In this document: positions 26,175-34,820 of the stretch, in pieces | How positions within the stretch are numbered: position 1 is the first letter of the stretch | Layout of the letters: the number at the start of each line of letters is the position of its first letter | DNA from: Verrucomicrobiota bacterium | Lineage (GTDB): Bacteria; Chlamydiota; Chlamydiia; Chlamydiales; Rhabdochlamydiaceae | Direction: 5' to 3' | Length of the DNA stretch: 51,520 nucleotides | Assembly (NCBI GenBank): GCA_018240065.1 | Contig: JAFEGH010000002.1 | Location: forward strand, 92,997-144,516 | Notes under the pieces: model-generated | What the model was told of the DNA's origin: nothing | Seen by the model: only the letters and a program-made list of their open reading frames with translations | Database searches by the model: none | Program-made: the position numbers and the translations under genes

Positions 26175-27194
26175 ATGGTATTTTCTTTTGATCGAACCGC
26201 GATTGCTTTTTCCCTATTGACTGCATGCTCTCTCAGCTTTTCGAGCGCCCTGTATTCCGATACCCCATCAGCAAAACCTGCTCCCGCACCCAAACAAGAC
26301 ACGGCGCCGACTCCCTGGCTGACAGGTCCTTTGCTGACGCCGTCCGGCCACGTCATCCCCAAGGGCCACTACAACATCGAACCTTATGAATTCATCACGA
26401 CCAACTACGGCCTCTACGATGCCAATTGGCATACCCATGACCTATTACATAATTTTTACAACCTCAGCACACAGATCCCGGTTCAGATCGGACTGCCTGC
26501 CAGCTTCGACTTTACATTCGTCCCCGCATGGTCATGGAATCACACCGACGGAGCTTCCCATTGGGACTTGAACGATATGGGAGTTGCCTTCGATTACCAG
26601 ATTCTCAACGACAAGAAAGGCACTTGGTGGCCCGCCATCAAATTGAACTTCGGTGGAAACTTGCCGATCGGCAGATACCAGAAGCTCGATCCTAAGGATA
26701 AAGGGACAGATGTCGGTGGAACCGGAAGCTGGCTGCCAACCGTCGGCATCGTCATGTCCCACCTCTACTGGTGGGGAGGCCACTTCTTCTTCGCGCCACG
26801 CTTCAACGTCCAATACACGGTCCCAACGCCGGTCCATGTGAAGAATTTCAACGCCTACGGCGGCGGCCACCATACCCGCGGCAAAGTCTTCCCTGGACAG
26901 GTGCTGAAAGTGCTGTTCGGCTTTGAGATTGCCGTCTCCCAACGCTGGGCGCTCGCCGGAGATATCCAATACCAGCACATCAACAAGACCCGCTTCTCGG
27001 GGCATAAAGGAGCCACCGCAGGCGTTCCTAACGTCGTCGGAGCCCCTTCTTCCGAGTCCCTTAGCCTGGCTCCAGCCATCGAATACAACTGGAGCGCAAA
27101 CTACGGTGTCATCGCCGGCGCCTGGTTTACTGTTGCCGGACGCAACACCCCGGAATTTGCAAGCGCCGTCATCGCAGTCAACATCTACCATTAA
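26175..27194 (+). CDS. Outer membrane beta-barrel protein, transporter-like
   Basis: 339 residues. Signal peptide over the first 26 residues (MVFSFDRTAIAFSLL then cleavage near SSALYSDT), a Pro/Ala-rich linker with PAPAPKQ, then a long run of alternating aromatic/hydrophobic strands such as FDFTFVPAWSW, YWWGGHFFFAPRFNVQYTV and WALAGDIQYQHINKT. Ends AVNIYH rather than Phe. Strand pattern and YNIEPYEFITTNYGLY start resemble the MetA-pathway/phenol-degradation-type channel proteins annotated in environmental chlamydiae and legionellae. AAGGAG at 26162-26167 fixes the start. Monocistronic, bounded by terminators on both sides. Substrate unknown. Confidence 0.75.
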   Translation: MVFSFDRTAIAFSLLTACSLSFSSALYSDTPSAKPAPAPKQDTAPTPWLTGPLLTPSGHVIPKGHYNIEPYEFITTNYGLYDANWHTHDLLHNFYNLSTQIPVQIGLPASFDFTFVPAWSWNHTDGASHWDLNDMGVAFDYQILNDKKGTWWPAIKLNFGGNLPIGRYQKLDPKDKGTDVGGTGSWLPTVGIVMSHLYWWGGHFFFAPRFNVQYTVPTPVHVKNFNAYGGGHHTRGKVFPGQVLKVLFGFEIAVSQRWALAGDIQYQHINKTRFSGHKGATAGVPNVVGAPSSESLSLAPAIEYNWSANYGVIAGAWFTVAGRNTPEFASAVIAVNIYH

Positions 27195-27204
27195 GTCCAA
27201 AAAA

Positions 27205-27236
27205 AAAGGCAAGCCGGGGTTTCCGGCTTGCCTTTT
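27205..27236. terminator. Bidirectional terminator between the barrel gene and the convergent unknown gene
   Basis: AAAGGCAAGCCGG at 27205-27217 pairs with CCGGCTTGCCTTT at 27223-27235; A-run before and T-run after make it usable from both strands. Confidence 0.85.
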
Positions 27237-27260
27237 ATCAATTTCAAACTGTCTTAGAAG

Positions 27261-27836
27261 TTACTTTTCTTCCTGAACTCCCAGAAGTTTCGTATTGCTC
27301 TCTTTTCTAGGGGAGAACTCCTCGATCAGCTGCTCGCTTAAGAATAACTTCTGTTCCTGCTTCTGGATCTTCTTGCGGAAGTCGCTCATCATATCCGGAG
27401 ACTGTTCCGAGTCATTGAGCGCCACCCGTTTCGAAGAGCACATTTCACTGATGGAGTAGTTGCATTTGATCATCTTCATCTTCACGCTTTTGGCGTTTTC
27501 AAACTCGACCTCGAAGAATTTCTGAGGGTGCTTAAGGTAGAGGTTGCGAAGATGGGACTCGCCGCGCTTGGCAATAGATGTTTCCGCCCACACGCGGAAA
27601 ATCCGGAATTTGGAGTCGAAGAAATAGTCCTCCAAATTCTGCAGGAATCCAAATGGTTTTAGAGTGAGTCCGACCAGGACCATCAGAGCTTTATCCCGCA
27701 AATCGAACGCAATGTACTTGCGGTTGATGTTCACGTAGTTGATCTCGGCCTCGCTCCGCTCGCAAGATTGCGTCGTGATGTACTGCACCTTGTTAAAGAG
27801 CGGGTGGGACTCGGTCATTTCTTCGGAAAGCCACAT
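27261..27836 (-). CDS. Hypothetical protein
   Basis: 191 residues, not recognised. No signal peptide or membrane span. The first 130 residues look like a compact alpha/beta domain (KYIAFDLRDKALMVLVGLTL), the last 45 are charged and probably helical (DFRKKIQKQEQKLFLSEQLI). One cysteine pair region (MKMIKCNYSISEMCSS) without a known motif. Its upstream region is very AT-rich with a TATAAT on the minus strand at 27879-27884. It stands alone between ppsA and a convergent porin-like gene. Lineage-specific gene is my best description. Confidence 0.65.
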   Translation of the reverse strand: MWLSEEMTESHPLFNKVQYITTQSCERSEAEINYVNINRKYIAFDLRDKALMVLVGLTLKPFGFLQNLEDYFFDSKFRIFRVWAETSIAKRGESHLRNLYLKHPQKFFEVEFENAKSVKMKMIKCNYSISEMCSSKRVALNDSEQSPDMMSDFRKKIQKQEQKLFLSEQLIEEFSPRKESNTKLLGVQEEK

Positions 27837-28042
27837 AGTTGTTACCGTGTTATTATATTCTCTATTATTCTAATTATTATTATACATTATTTTGACTATA
27901 TTTAAAATAATTAATTACACTTAGTTTCAGGCGTTAACATGCTAATTACTAGTAATAAGGGATATGCGCTTCTAGCAAAACAACGGAAAAACACACATAA
28001 TATCACTAACAATCAATGACTTAAGGTGGTTTTTAGGAATAG

Positions 28043-30412
28043 TTAATTTCTTTTCCCCAGACGGCGGATAGCCCCTGGAATACTGTCAGGATTGAGGGAG
28101 ATCGAGTCGATCCCCTCCTTAACAAGGAAATCTGCAAACTCGGGATAGTCGCTTGGCGCCTGCCCGCAGATTCCCACTTTGCGTTTTTTACGATGCGCGA
28201 TCTTGATCAGCTGCACGATCATATTTTTGACAGCCGGATTGCGCTCATCAAACAGCGAAGAAAGCTCCTCGGAATCGCGATCGATCCCTAAAACAAGCTG
28301 CGTCAAGTCGTTGGAACCGATGGAAAACCCATCAAATCGGTCAGCAAATCCCTCTGCGAGAATCACATTCGAAGGGATCTCCGCCATCACATAGACCTGC
28401 AGTCCTTTCTGTCCTCTTTTCAGCCCATAGTGCGCCATCACCTTGAGCACCCTGTCAGCCTCTTCCAATGTCCTGCAAAAAGGGATCATGACCACAACAT
28501 TGGATAGCCCCATCTGCTCCCTCACCCGTTTGATCGCGGCGCACTCCAGCGCAAACCCCTTTTCATACCTGGGATTGTAATAGCGCGACGCTCCCCGAAA
28601 ACCGAGCATCGGATTCTCCTCTTTGGGCTCGAACGCTTTCCCCCCAATCAAATTCGCATATTCATTCGTCTTGAAATCGCTCATTCTCACAATGGCAGGA
28701 TAGGGATAGCGCGAAGCTGCGATCTTCCCGATCCCCCTTGCAAGGTGATCGATAAAATACTCTTTTTTGTCCCGATATCCCTTCGTCAGTTCGAGGATCT
28801 TCTTCCGCTCCTTAACGTCTTTCACCTGGTCGAAATGCACAAGCGCCATCGGATGGATTTTGATGATATCGTTGATGATAAACTCCATCCGGGCAAGCCC
28901 GATCCCCTCGCAGGGCAGCCTCCACCACCGGAATGCCGCCTGCGGGCTTGCGATGTTCATCATGATCTTCGTTTTGATCTTCGGCAGTTTTCCGAGCTTG
29001 ATATTCTGCTCTTTGAAAGCAACGATCCCGTCATAGATATAACCCTCGTCGCCTTCCGCGCACGACACCGTCACCATTTGTCCATCTTTGATGGCCTTCG
29101 TTCCCTCATTGGTGCCCACGATCGCAGGAACCCCAAGTTCCCGGCTCACAATCGCCGCATGAGAAGTCCTTCCTCCATGGTCCGTCACAATCGCCGCAGC
29201 CCGTTGCATAATTGGCACCCAGTCCGGCGACGTCATTTCTGTAATCAGAATGTTGCCCGTCTGAAATTTGTCGATATCAGACAAATGCTTGATCACCTGG
29301 GCCTTTCCTGCGACGATCGCTTCTCCAATCGCAAGCCCCTCGCAGGCCACTTTGCCCCGCTTGTTTAAAGTATACGTCTTGAACGCATCCGCCTTTCTCT
29401 GCGACTGCACTGTTTCCGGACGCGCCTGCACGATGTACAATTCCTTGCTTGCCCCATCCTTCGCCCACTCGATGTCCATCGGCTTTCCGTAATGCGCTTC
29501 GATCCCGGCTCCCCACCTCGCAAGCTTAAGGATCTCTTGATCGCTCAGAACAAACTGAGCCCTCTCCGCATCCGATGTCTCGACGTTCCTGACCGTCCTC
29601 TTGCCCCCGTTCCCATAGACCATTTTAACCTCTTTGCGGCCCATCTTCTTTTCCAATACAGGAACAATCCCCTTCTTTCCCAAAAGAGGTTTGAACACGA
29701 CATATTCATCAGGATTGACAATCCCCTGGACAATGTTTTCCCCCAATCCCCACGCGCCATTGATCACGACCACATCCCGAAAGCCCGTCTCCGTGTCCAG
29801 CGTGAACATCACCCCCGACGATCCCCTGTCCGATCTCACCATCTTCTGAATCCCAATCGAAAGAGCGATCTTCAAATGATCGAACTTCTTGGCCTCTCGA
29901 TAGACAATCGCACGATCGGTGAACAAAGAGGCAAAGCACGCCTTGCAAGCCTCCATCAGCTCCCGGCTTCCCCGAATATTTAGATAAGTCTCCTGCTGCC
30001 CGGCAAAACTTGCCGACGGAAGATCTTCCGCTGTCGCGCTGCTCCTCACCGCCACATCGACATTCTTCTCACGCGACATCCGGCTGAGCTCCCGATAAGC
30101 CCCGACAATCTCCTCTTCCATCTTCTCAGGAAACCTCCCCGCCAGAATCAGTTTCCTGATCCCTTTCCCGACCTCCTTCAGCCCCTTCTTCTTCAAATCC
30201 CCAACGAGCTCAGCAATCTTTTCATCCAGCCGGTTGTACTCCAAAAATTCCCAATAGGCATCCGATGTCGTCGCAAACCCCTCCGGCACCTTGATCCCCT
30301 TGCCCTTCAAAGTCCTCAGCATCTCCCCCAATGAGGCATTCTTCCCCCCAACCAGCGGAACATCCCTGATAGAAAGCGTATCGAACCAACGAATGGAAGA
30401 GAGTTTAGTCAC
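28043..30412 (-). CDS. ppsA: Phosphoenolpyruvate synthase
   Basis: Converts pyruvate plus ATP to PEP, AMP and phosphate, permitting gluconeogenesis. 789 residues, the length of E. coli PpsA. Domains in order: ATP-grasp (VGGKNASLGEML, DVAVRSSATAEDLPSASFAG near 119-138), the phosphohistidine domain with H418 in GGRTSHAAIVSRELGVPA, and the PEP/pyruvate TIM barrel ending in KVGICGQAPSDYPE with the catalytic cysteine. The single GTG start at 30412 has GGAG about 10 bases upstream. Chlamydiaceae more often annotate a pyruvate phosphate dikinase; the length and C-terminal motif favour PpsA here. Confidence 0.92.
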   Translation of the reverse strand: MTKLSSIRWFDTLSIRDVPLVGGKNASLGEMLRTLKGKGIKVPEGFATTSDAYWEFLEYNRLDEKIAELVGDLKKKGLKEVGKGIRKLILAGRFPEKMEEEIVGAYRELSRMSREKNVDVAVRSSATAEDLPSASFAGQQETYLNIRGSRELMEACKACFASLFTDRAIVYREAKKFDHLKIALSIGIQKMVRSDRGSSGVMFTLDTETGFRDVVVINGAWGLGENIVQGIVNPDEYVVFKPLLGKKGIVPVLEKKMGRKEVKMVYGNGGKRTVRNVETSDAERAQFVLSDQEILKLARWGAGIEAHYGKPMDIEWAKDGASKELYIVQARPETVQSQRKADAFKTYTLNKRGKVACEGLAIGEAIVAGKAQVIKHLSDIDKFQTGNILITEMTSPDWVPIMQRAAAIVTDHGGRTSHAAIVSRELGVPAIVGTNEGTKAIKDGQMVTVSCAEGDEGYIYDGIVAFKEQNIKLGKLPKIKTKIMMNIASPQAAFRWWRLPCEGIGLARMEFIINDIIKIHPMALVHFDQVKDVKERKKILELTKGYRDKKEYFIDHLARGIGKIAASRYPYPAIVRMSDFKTNEYANLIGGKAFEPKEENPMLGFRGASRYYNPRYEKGFALECAAIKRVREQMGLSNVVVMIPFCRTLEEADRVLKVMAHYGLKRGQKGLQVYVMAEIPSNVILAEGFADRFDGFSIGSNDLTQLVLGIDRDSEELSSLFDERNPAVKNMIVQLIKIAHRKKRKVGICGQAPSDYPEFADFLVKEGIDSISLNPDSIPGAIRRLGKRN

Positions 30413-30760
30413 AATATGGATTCTCCATGCTTAGTCGCTTTGGAATACGCGTGCGAGTCTCAAAAAAAACCAAAGATCGACGTTAATTCCTTGATCAGTC
30501 AAGTCTTGTAAATTCTAAATGCCACTACAAAGTCCTGACTTAATCTCAGCATTTATCTTTGGTTTAATGAAAATGAAGAATAAATGCTATCCCTGCTCAC
30601 TTGGGCTATAAAAACTTCCACCTTTATGATCTTGCTAACATCAAATGTGAAAAACCCTTCCAAACTAATGCTTGACACCCCGTCGTAGATCCTGAGAGAA
30701 TCCAACCCTTTGATCCACGTTAAGCACATCACTGTCAACTGATTAAACCTTGGAGAGCGG
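30413..30760. other. Non-coding divergent gap between ppsA and the exported methyltransferase gene
   Basis: 348 bases, no supportable gene. AGCATTTAT at 30548-30556 and ATAAATGCT at 30580-30588 form a perfect 9-bp inverted repeat, extended with one bulge by CTT/AAG. A plus-strand promoter candidate is TTGACA at 30672-30677 with GAGAAT at 30696-30701 (18-base spacer). This gap also marks a visible drop in GC going rightward. Confidence 0.5.
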
Positions 30761-31483
30761 ATGAAAAAGCTATCAATTTTGCTTTCGTTTTGCGCAATCG
30801 CTGGTCTTGTAAATCCCATTGAAGCTGCCTTCAACCAGGATGAATACTATTATCTCGATGAAATTGCCTTAAGAACAGGGGCAGACAAAGGATCGAGCTA
30901 TCACAATTACACTGAAGTCTACTCGCAATACTTTGCGCCCCTAAAACAAGAGCCAATCAAGTTTCTTGAAATCGGGATCTATAAAGGCGCCAGCGTTAAA
31001 ATGTGGGAAGAGTATTTTAAAAATGCAGACCTGCACTTTATGGATATCACTTTTCAAGCGGTGGAGTATTTTTCCAATCGATCTCAATACCATCTGTGCG
31101 ATCAGGCAAGCCCAGATCAGCTTCAGCGCTTCATACAATCAACAGACGGTAACTTTGATATTATCCTGGATGACGGTGGTCACACGATGGACCAGCAAAT
31201 TACTAGCTTTATGACCCTATTCCCTCATGTTAAAAGCGGAGGCATGTACATCATCGAGGATTTGCACACCTCCTACTGGAGCTCTTATGGTGGAGGAGGA
31301 ACCAACTCAACGATCAACTTTCTGAAACAACTGATCGATGATGTGAATTACGTTGGCCAACGAACAACTCGAGCAAGTCACTTGAACCTACCCCCTTCTG
31401 TCCTCAGCGAATTGAACATCTACCGCGAAAAGATCAAGTCCATTCACTTCTATGACAGCATAGCAATCATAATGAAAAGATAG
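30761..31483 (+). CDS. Signal-peptide-bearing class I SAM methyltransferase
   Basis: 240 residues. The first 23 residues (MKKLSILLSFCAIAGLVNPI, cleavage near EAAF) are a clear Sec signal, odd for a SAM enzyme. The mature part has ADKGSSYHNYTEVYSQYF, a segment known from MycE/macrocin-type sugar O-methyltransferases, then SAM motif I KFLEIGIYKG at 67-76, IILDDGGHTMDQQ (motif with Asp/His), and VKSGGMYIIEDLHTSYW. GGAGAG precedes the ATG by five bases. It is the only plus-strand gene of the glycan island. Substrate is probably a sugar hydroxyl; where it would find SAM outside the cytoplasm is the open question. Confidence 0.78.
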   Translation: MKKLSILLSFCAIAGLVNPIEAAFNQDEYYYLDEIALRTGADKGSSYHNYTEVYSQYFAPLKQEPIKFLEIGIYKGASVKMWEEYFKNADLHFMDITFQAVEYFSNRSQYHLCDQASPDQLQRFIQSTDGNFDIILDDGGHTMDQQITSFMTLFPHVKSGGMYIIEDLHTSYWSSYGGGGTNSTINFLKQLIDDVNYVGQRTTRASHLNLPPSVLSELNIYREKIKSIHFYDSIAIIMKR

Positions 31484-31510
31484 CATTGAATTGACCGAGA
31501 CTTGCCCCCT

Positions 31511-32542
31511 CTAGAACAAATCCATATATTTTTTATATGAAGACAAATTGTTTCTATTTCCAGCTCTCTTTATTTTTCGTAGCAAATAAAGAAAATAGAA
31601 AGTAGGCGGAAACCAGCTGCACAAAATGCTTAAAGCAGTGAGAATGAATCCAGTCGAACACAAACCATAATTCTTCCTAAAAGACGATGCATATTCACGA
31701 GCTTGGGTAAATTTCTTGTCAAAAAGAGACTGCAGAACAAATGCTCGATTTGTAACTTTTAAATCATTATGGATCAATTGAATGGCAGCTTCCTTGATCT
31801 CATCTGAAAGCTGATCTATAAGGCATATTCTTTTTATCAACCTGCTATGAGCATGTTCCCAATTCTTAAAATCTTGCACTTTGGAATACGACAAGCAATG
31901 ATGCAGAAAAATGCCACACGGCCGCTTGGTAACGATGATTGGATAGCGGGCTGCAACATGAAGAAGGAAATCGCAATCCCATGTAAGCGGGTTCTCAGCA
32001 TCGATAGAAACATCCTGGATAACCTTTCTATCGAAAAGGACGCAGGTCGGAATGGGATATTTTGAGATCATTTCCATCACACCGAGTCCTGGAGAAAATG
32101 TCCCTTCTCTTGTCCACAAATCTATTGGGACGCGGATGATCTTTTTATCTTCAGACATGATGATCGTGGAACACGCTGAAAATCCTGCATCGGGCGCTGT
32201 CTGCATTCCCTGGAGGGCGACTTCTAAAAACCAAGGGAAGATTAGATCATCGTCAGAAAGAAAAGAGAAAAATCGCGTCTCCACATTTTTTAAAGCATAT
32301 TCATAATTTGCTATCATCCCAATATTCTTTGGATGGCAATGATATTTTACCCGCGGATCCTTTCTTGAAAACTCACGAACAACATCTTGGGTTTCATCTC
32401 CAGAAGCATTGTCATATACTTGGACTTGAAATAAAGGATATGTTTGATTCACAGCGCTTAAGATTGCACGTTTCAATAATTCTGGCCGTCGATACGTAGG
32501 AATAATTATTGTGATTAAAGGATCTTCCACTCTCGTTACCAT
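31511..32542 (-). CDS. GT2 family glycosyltransferase
   Basis: 343 residues. LITIIIPTYRRPELLKRAIL start, the nucleotide-sugar loop VYDNASGDETQDVV, HPKNIGMIANYEYAL, and FSFLSDDDLIFP with the DDD metal site. Weakly amphipathic or hydrophobic segment near the C-terminus (SIFILTALSILCSWF-like) may anchor it to the membrane. Closely similar to the protein at 33764-34807, for instance DPRVKYHCHPKNIG against DPRVMYHCHLTNIG, so the two are a duplicated pair separated by the sugar O-methyltransferase. Last gene of the minus-strand island. Confidence 0.85.
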   Translation of the reverse strand: MVTRVEDPLITIIIPTYRRPELLKRAILSAVNQTYPLFQVQVYDNASGDETQDVVREFSRKDPRVKYHCHPKNIGMIANYEYALKNVETRFFSFLSDDDLIFPWFLEVALQGMQTAPDAGFSACSTIIMSEDKKIIRVPIDLWTREGTFSPGLGVMEMISKYPIPTCVLFDRKVIQDVSIDAENPLTWDCDFLLHVAARYPIIVTKRPCGIFLHHCLSYSKVQDFKNWEHAHSRLIKRICLIDQLSDEIKEAAIQLIHNDLKVTNRAFVLQSLFDKKFTQAREYASSFRKNYGLCSTGFILTALSILCSWFPPTFYFLYLLRKIKRAGNRNNLSSYKKYMDLF

Positions 32543-32582
32543 CTTCCTTATTTACACTCCTCCGTCCATTCTCTTTAATAAA

Positions 32583-33326
32583 TTATCCTGCCTCTTGCGT
32601 CAGAAGGTAAAAAGCATGGGAAAATTCAGAGGGAATGAAGCAAGGCCCTTCGAATATTTTGAGCCAAGATGGGGGAATTGGATATTCATGAAAAGGGTAA
32701 TGGATATTGTCGAAAGGAACCACCGTATCGACCCAACATTTAAAATAAAAGAGCGACGAAAGTCTTTGTGCCTGATCGATGAAGAACTTCACAGACTCTC
32801 TTTTCATTTCATGCAGACAATCGATCGCCAAAAAAAGATCGATCGAATGATCAGGTATCATCCTCATCTGATCAGGGGTCAAAAAAACAAGATCAGCACG
32901 ATCATATTCCTCTTTCACATCACTAAATTGCTGAAAGGGACGAAATCTAAAGACATTTCTGTCTGCAAATACCTTCGAGAGATATGTTTGAGACAAATAC
33001 AGAGCGGGGGGGATGTCTACAATAATATATTTAACATTGGGTAACTGCTGTATAAAACAATGAGCAGTTCTCCCGGATCCAGCTCCAACCTCAAGTATTG
33101 TATTGATGGAGGATAGGTCTCGATGGGATGCCAAGGAAAGGTACTCTAATAGAGAATTCAAGACATCCTGTGAAATCGATTTTCCATTAATAGTAATCGA
33201 TGGAGCATTGCCAAAATGCGGTTCCTCTAATTTCTCAAGATAAGGACCAGCGCCATTTTTCATTAGATAGTGATAAAACATGGCAGTCGTCTGATTGTAT
33301 TGAATGGATTGCTCTTGGGTAAACAT
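32583..33326 (-). CDS. Sugar O-methyltransferase, C-terminal piece (frameshifted from the upstream ORF)
   Basis: 247 residues counted from an internal ATG. Contains the SAM motif ILEVGAGSGRTAHCF, IIVDIPPALYLSQTYL, and DHSIDLFLAIDCLHEM, features of the 'putative sugar O-methyltransferase' family. That family normally has about 120 further residues in front; these are encoded by the overlapping ORF 33263-33712 in another frame. Adding one base in the A7 run (plus-strand T7 at 33333-33339) would join them into a protein of about 376 residues. Whether this is a sequencing error, slippage or true decay cannot be told here. Confidence 0.7.
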   Translation of the reverse strand: MFTQEQSIQYNQTTAMFYHYLMKNGAGPYLEKLEEPHFGNAPSITINGKSISQDVLNSLLEYLSLASHRDLSSINTILEVGAGSGRTAHCFIQQLPNVKYIIVDIPPALYLSQTYLSKVFADRNVFRFRPFQQFSDVKEEYDRADLVFLTPDQMRMIPDHSIDLFLAIDCLHEMKRESVKFFIDQAQRLSSLFYFKCWVDTVVPFDNIHYPFHEYPIPPSWLKIFEGPCFIPSEFSHAFYLLTQEAG

Positions 33327-33712
33327 CTCATGTTTTTTTCAATTTCAGACGCCGGTAGAGATTGAAGAAAGTCCGATCCCTCTTCAAATAGGTTTTTTGA
33401 ATATTGATGGTCTTTGTTCACGACCCATGTAAAATAATTACACGCAACCGTCTGCTTAAAATTATCGAACCCAAATTGAACGATTTGCTCGATGTTCATT
33501 TTGTTTAAAAAAAGCCAGAATTTTGAAGATTCTGTTAAGAGCTCCGTCGAGACAAAATAGTCTTCCATGGCTTTTAATTCTGATGGGACCATAGGTTCGT
33601 TTCTAAATTCCAACCACCACTCTTTATACGCTATAGCATCAATTTCGACTGCGTTTAACCAGCTAAATAGAAACGAAATTCCTAATGCTAAAATGACCAG
33701 CATCTTCTTCAT
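33263..33712 (-). CDS. Sugar O-methyltransferase, N-terminal piece with signal peptide (frameshifted)
   Basis: 149 residues; only the first 126 or so belong to the family. MKKMLVILALGISFLFSW followed by NAVE is a Sec signal. ESSKFWLFLNKMNIEQI and GFDNFKQTVACNYFTWV are the usual N-terminal landmarks of bacterial sugar O-methyltransferases. After EIEK the frame departs from the family exactly at the A7 homopolymer and continues as unrelated sequence to a stop. AGGA six bases before the ATG supports the start. See the paired entry at 32583-33326. Confidence 0.65.
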   Translation of the reverse strand: MKKMLVILALGISFLFSWLNAVEIDAIAYKEWWLEFRNEPMVPSELKAMEDYFVSTELLTESSKFWLFLNKMNIEQIVQFGFDNFKQTVACNYFTWVVNKDHQYSKNLFEEGSDFLQSLPASEIEKNMRCLPKSNPFNTIRRLPCFITI

Positions 33713-33763
33713 GGGATTCCTGGGTTATGCTTATAGATTCTAGTAAGAGTTGGGAGTTTCCTC

Positions 33764-34807
33764 TTACCTTCCAGACAGCATTAGACGTATATTTTTTATA
33801 AATTCCGACTCCGTATGAGCCACTCTAAAACGCCTTAGACAAAATCGTCTCATATTGAGCAAAGACAAAAATAGAGCATGAACAGATGAAAAAGCTTTAC
33901 AGACCTTGACCGCCAATGCCAGAAGTAGCGCGGTTGTCTTTCGCCCCTTATTTTGAACAAAAATTTCGATGATTGACTCAGTCTCTTCAAAGTTCTTCTT
34001 TTCAAGACTCCTTAGAGCATTCATAAATAACAATTTCTGAAGATTCCGTAGGAGCTTAAGCTGCACCTTTTTCCTCGTTTCCAATGATAGATGAACATTC
34101 TCTTGCACTTTACTCATCATGATCGACCAGCCTGGCCAAATTAACTTAAGACCATTAATTCTAGAATAAGAATTGAGGTGTTGGACAAAAATCGCGCAAG
34201 GCGTTTTCGATATCACAAAGGGACAACAGGCCGCAGCCCTGAGCATATAATCAACATCTATAGCTTTGAGACTAAGATCGAGGAGACCAATTTTTTTGAT
34301 CACATCCTTGCTAAAAAGGACACCTGCCCAGTTCGAGTATTTTCCGATCATTTCTAATAATCCATCAGGAGGAGAGTAATATTCGTTTTCGGGCCATCTA
34401 GAAAGAATGATATCTATAACCTCTGCATCATCGCTTACATCAACAACAGCTCCTGAAAAAAATGAAGCATCGGGAAATTTTTTAAGCGCATTCATCGCTG
34501 TTTCATAAAATTCCGGAAGAAAGAGATCGTCATCTGAAAGAAACGAAAAAAAAGGGGTTTCAATGCGAGATAAGCCATATTGAAAATTCTCTACCGCCCC
34601 AATATTAGTTAGATGGCAATGGTACATTACTCGGGGGTCAGACTTAGCCAATTCCTTCACTACATCTGAAGTAGAATCTCCGGAGGCATTGTCATAAACA
34701 CATACCTGAATGTGAGGGTAAGTCTGATTCAAAACGCTTTGAATGGCTTTTTTTAGTCGATCAGGACGTCGGAAAGTTGGAATAATCGTCGTAATGAGTG
34801 GAGACAT
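33764..34807 (-). CDS. GT2 family glycosyltransferase
   Basis: 347 residues. LITTIIPTFRRPDRLKKAIQ, VYDNASGDSTSDVV, NIGAVENFQYGL and FSFLSDDDLFLPEF give the full GT-A donor site with DDD. Paralogue of the gene at 31511-32542 over its full length. Starts 13 bases after the reductase gene, so it is in the rfbF operon, and presumably adds one of the deoxysugars made there. A C-terminal basic segment (RRFCLRRFR) may bind the membrane surface. Confidence 0.85.
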   Translation of the reverse strand: MSPLITTIIPTFRRPDRLKKAIQSVLNQTYPHIQVCVYDNASGDSTSDVVKELAKSDPRVMYHCHLTNIGAVENFQYGLSRIETPFFSFLSDDDLFLPEFYETAMNALKKFPDASFFSGAVVDVSDDAEVIDIILSRWPENEYYSPPDGLLEMIGKYSNWAGVLFSKDVIKKIGLLDLSLKAIDVDYMLRAAACCPFVISKTPCAIFVQHLNSYSRINGLKLIWPGWSIMMSKVQENVHLSLETRKKVQLKLLRNLQKLLFMNALRSLEKKNFEETESIIEIFVQNKGRKTTALLLALAVKVCKAFSSVHALFLSLLNMRRFCLRRFRVAHTESEFIKNIRLMLSGR

Positions 34808-34820
34808 ACCTATAGCACCC

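Noticed and set aside
28043..30412. Pyruvate phosphate dikinase (ppdK) for the PEP-synthesising enzyme
   Set aside because: Length (789 residues) and the C-terminal GICGQAPSDYPE motif fit PEP synthase better.
30553..30834. 93-residue minus-strand ORF upstream of the exported methyltransferase
   Set aside because: Overlaps the signal peptide of the real plus-strand gene and the promoter region; no start signal.
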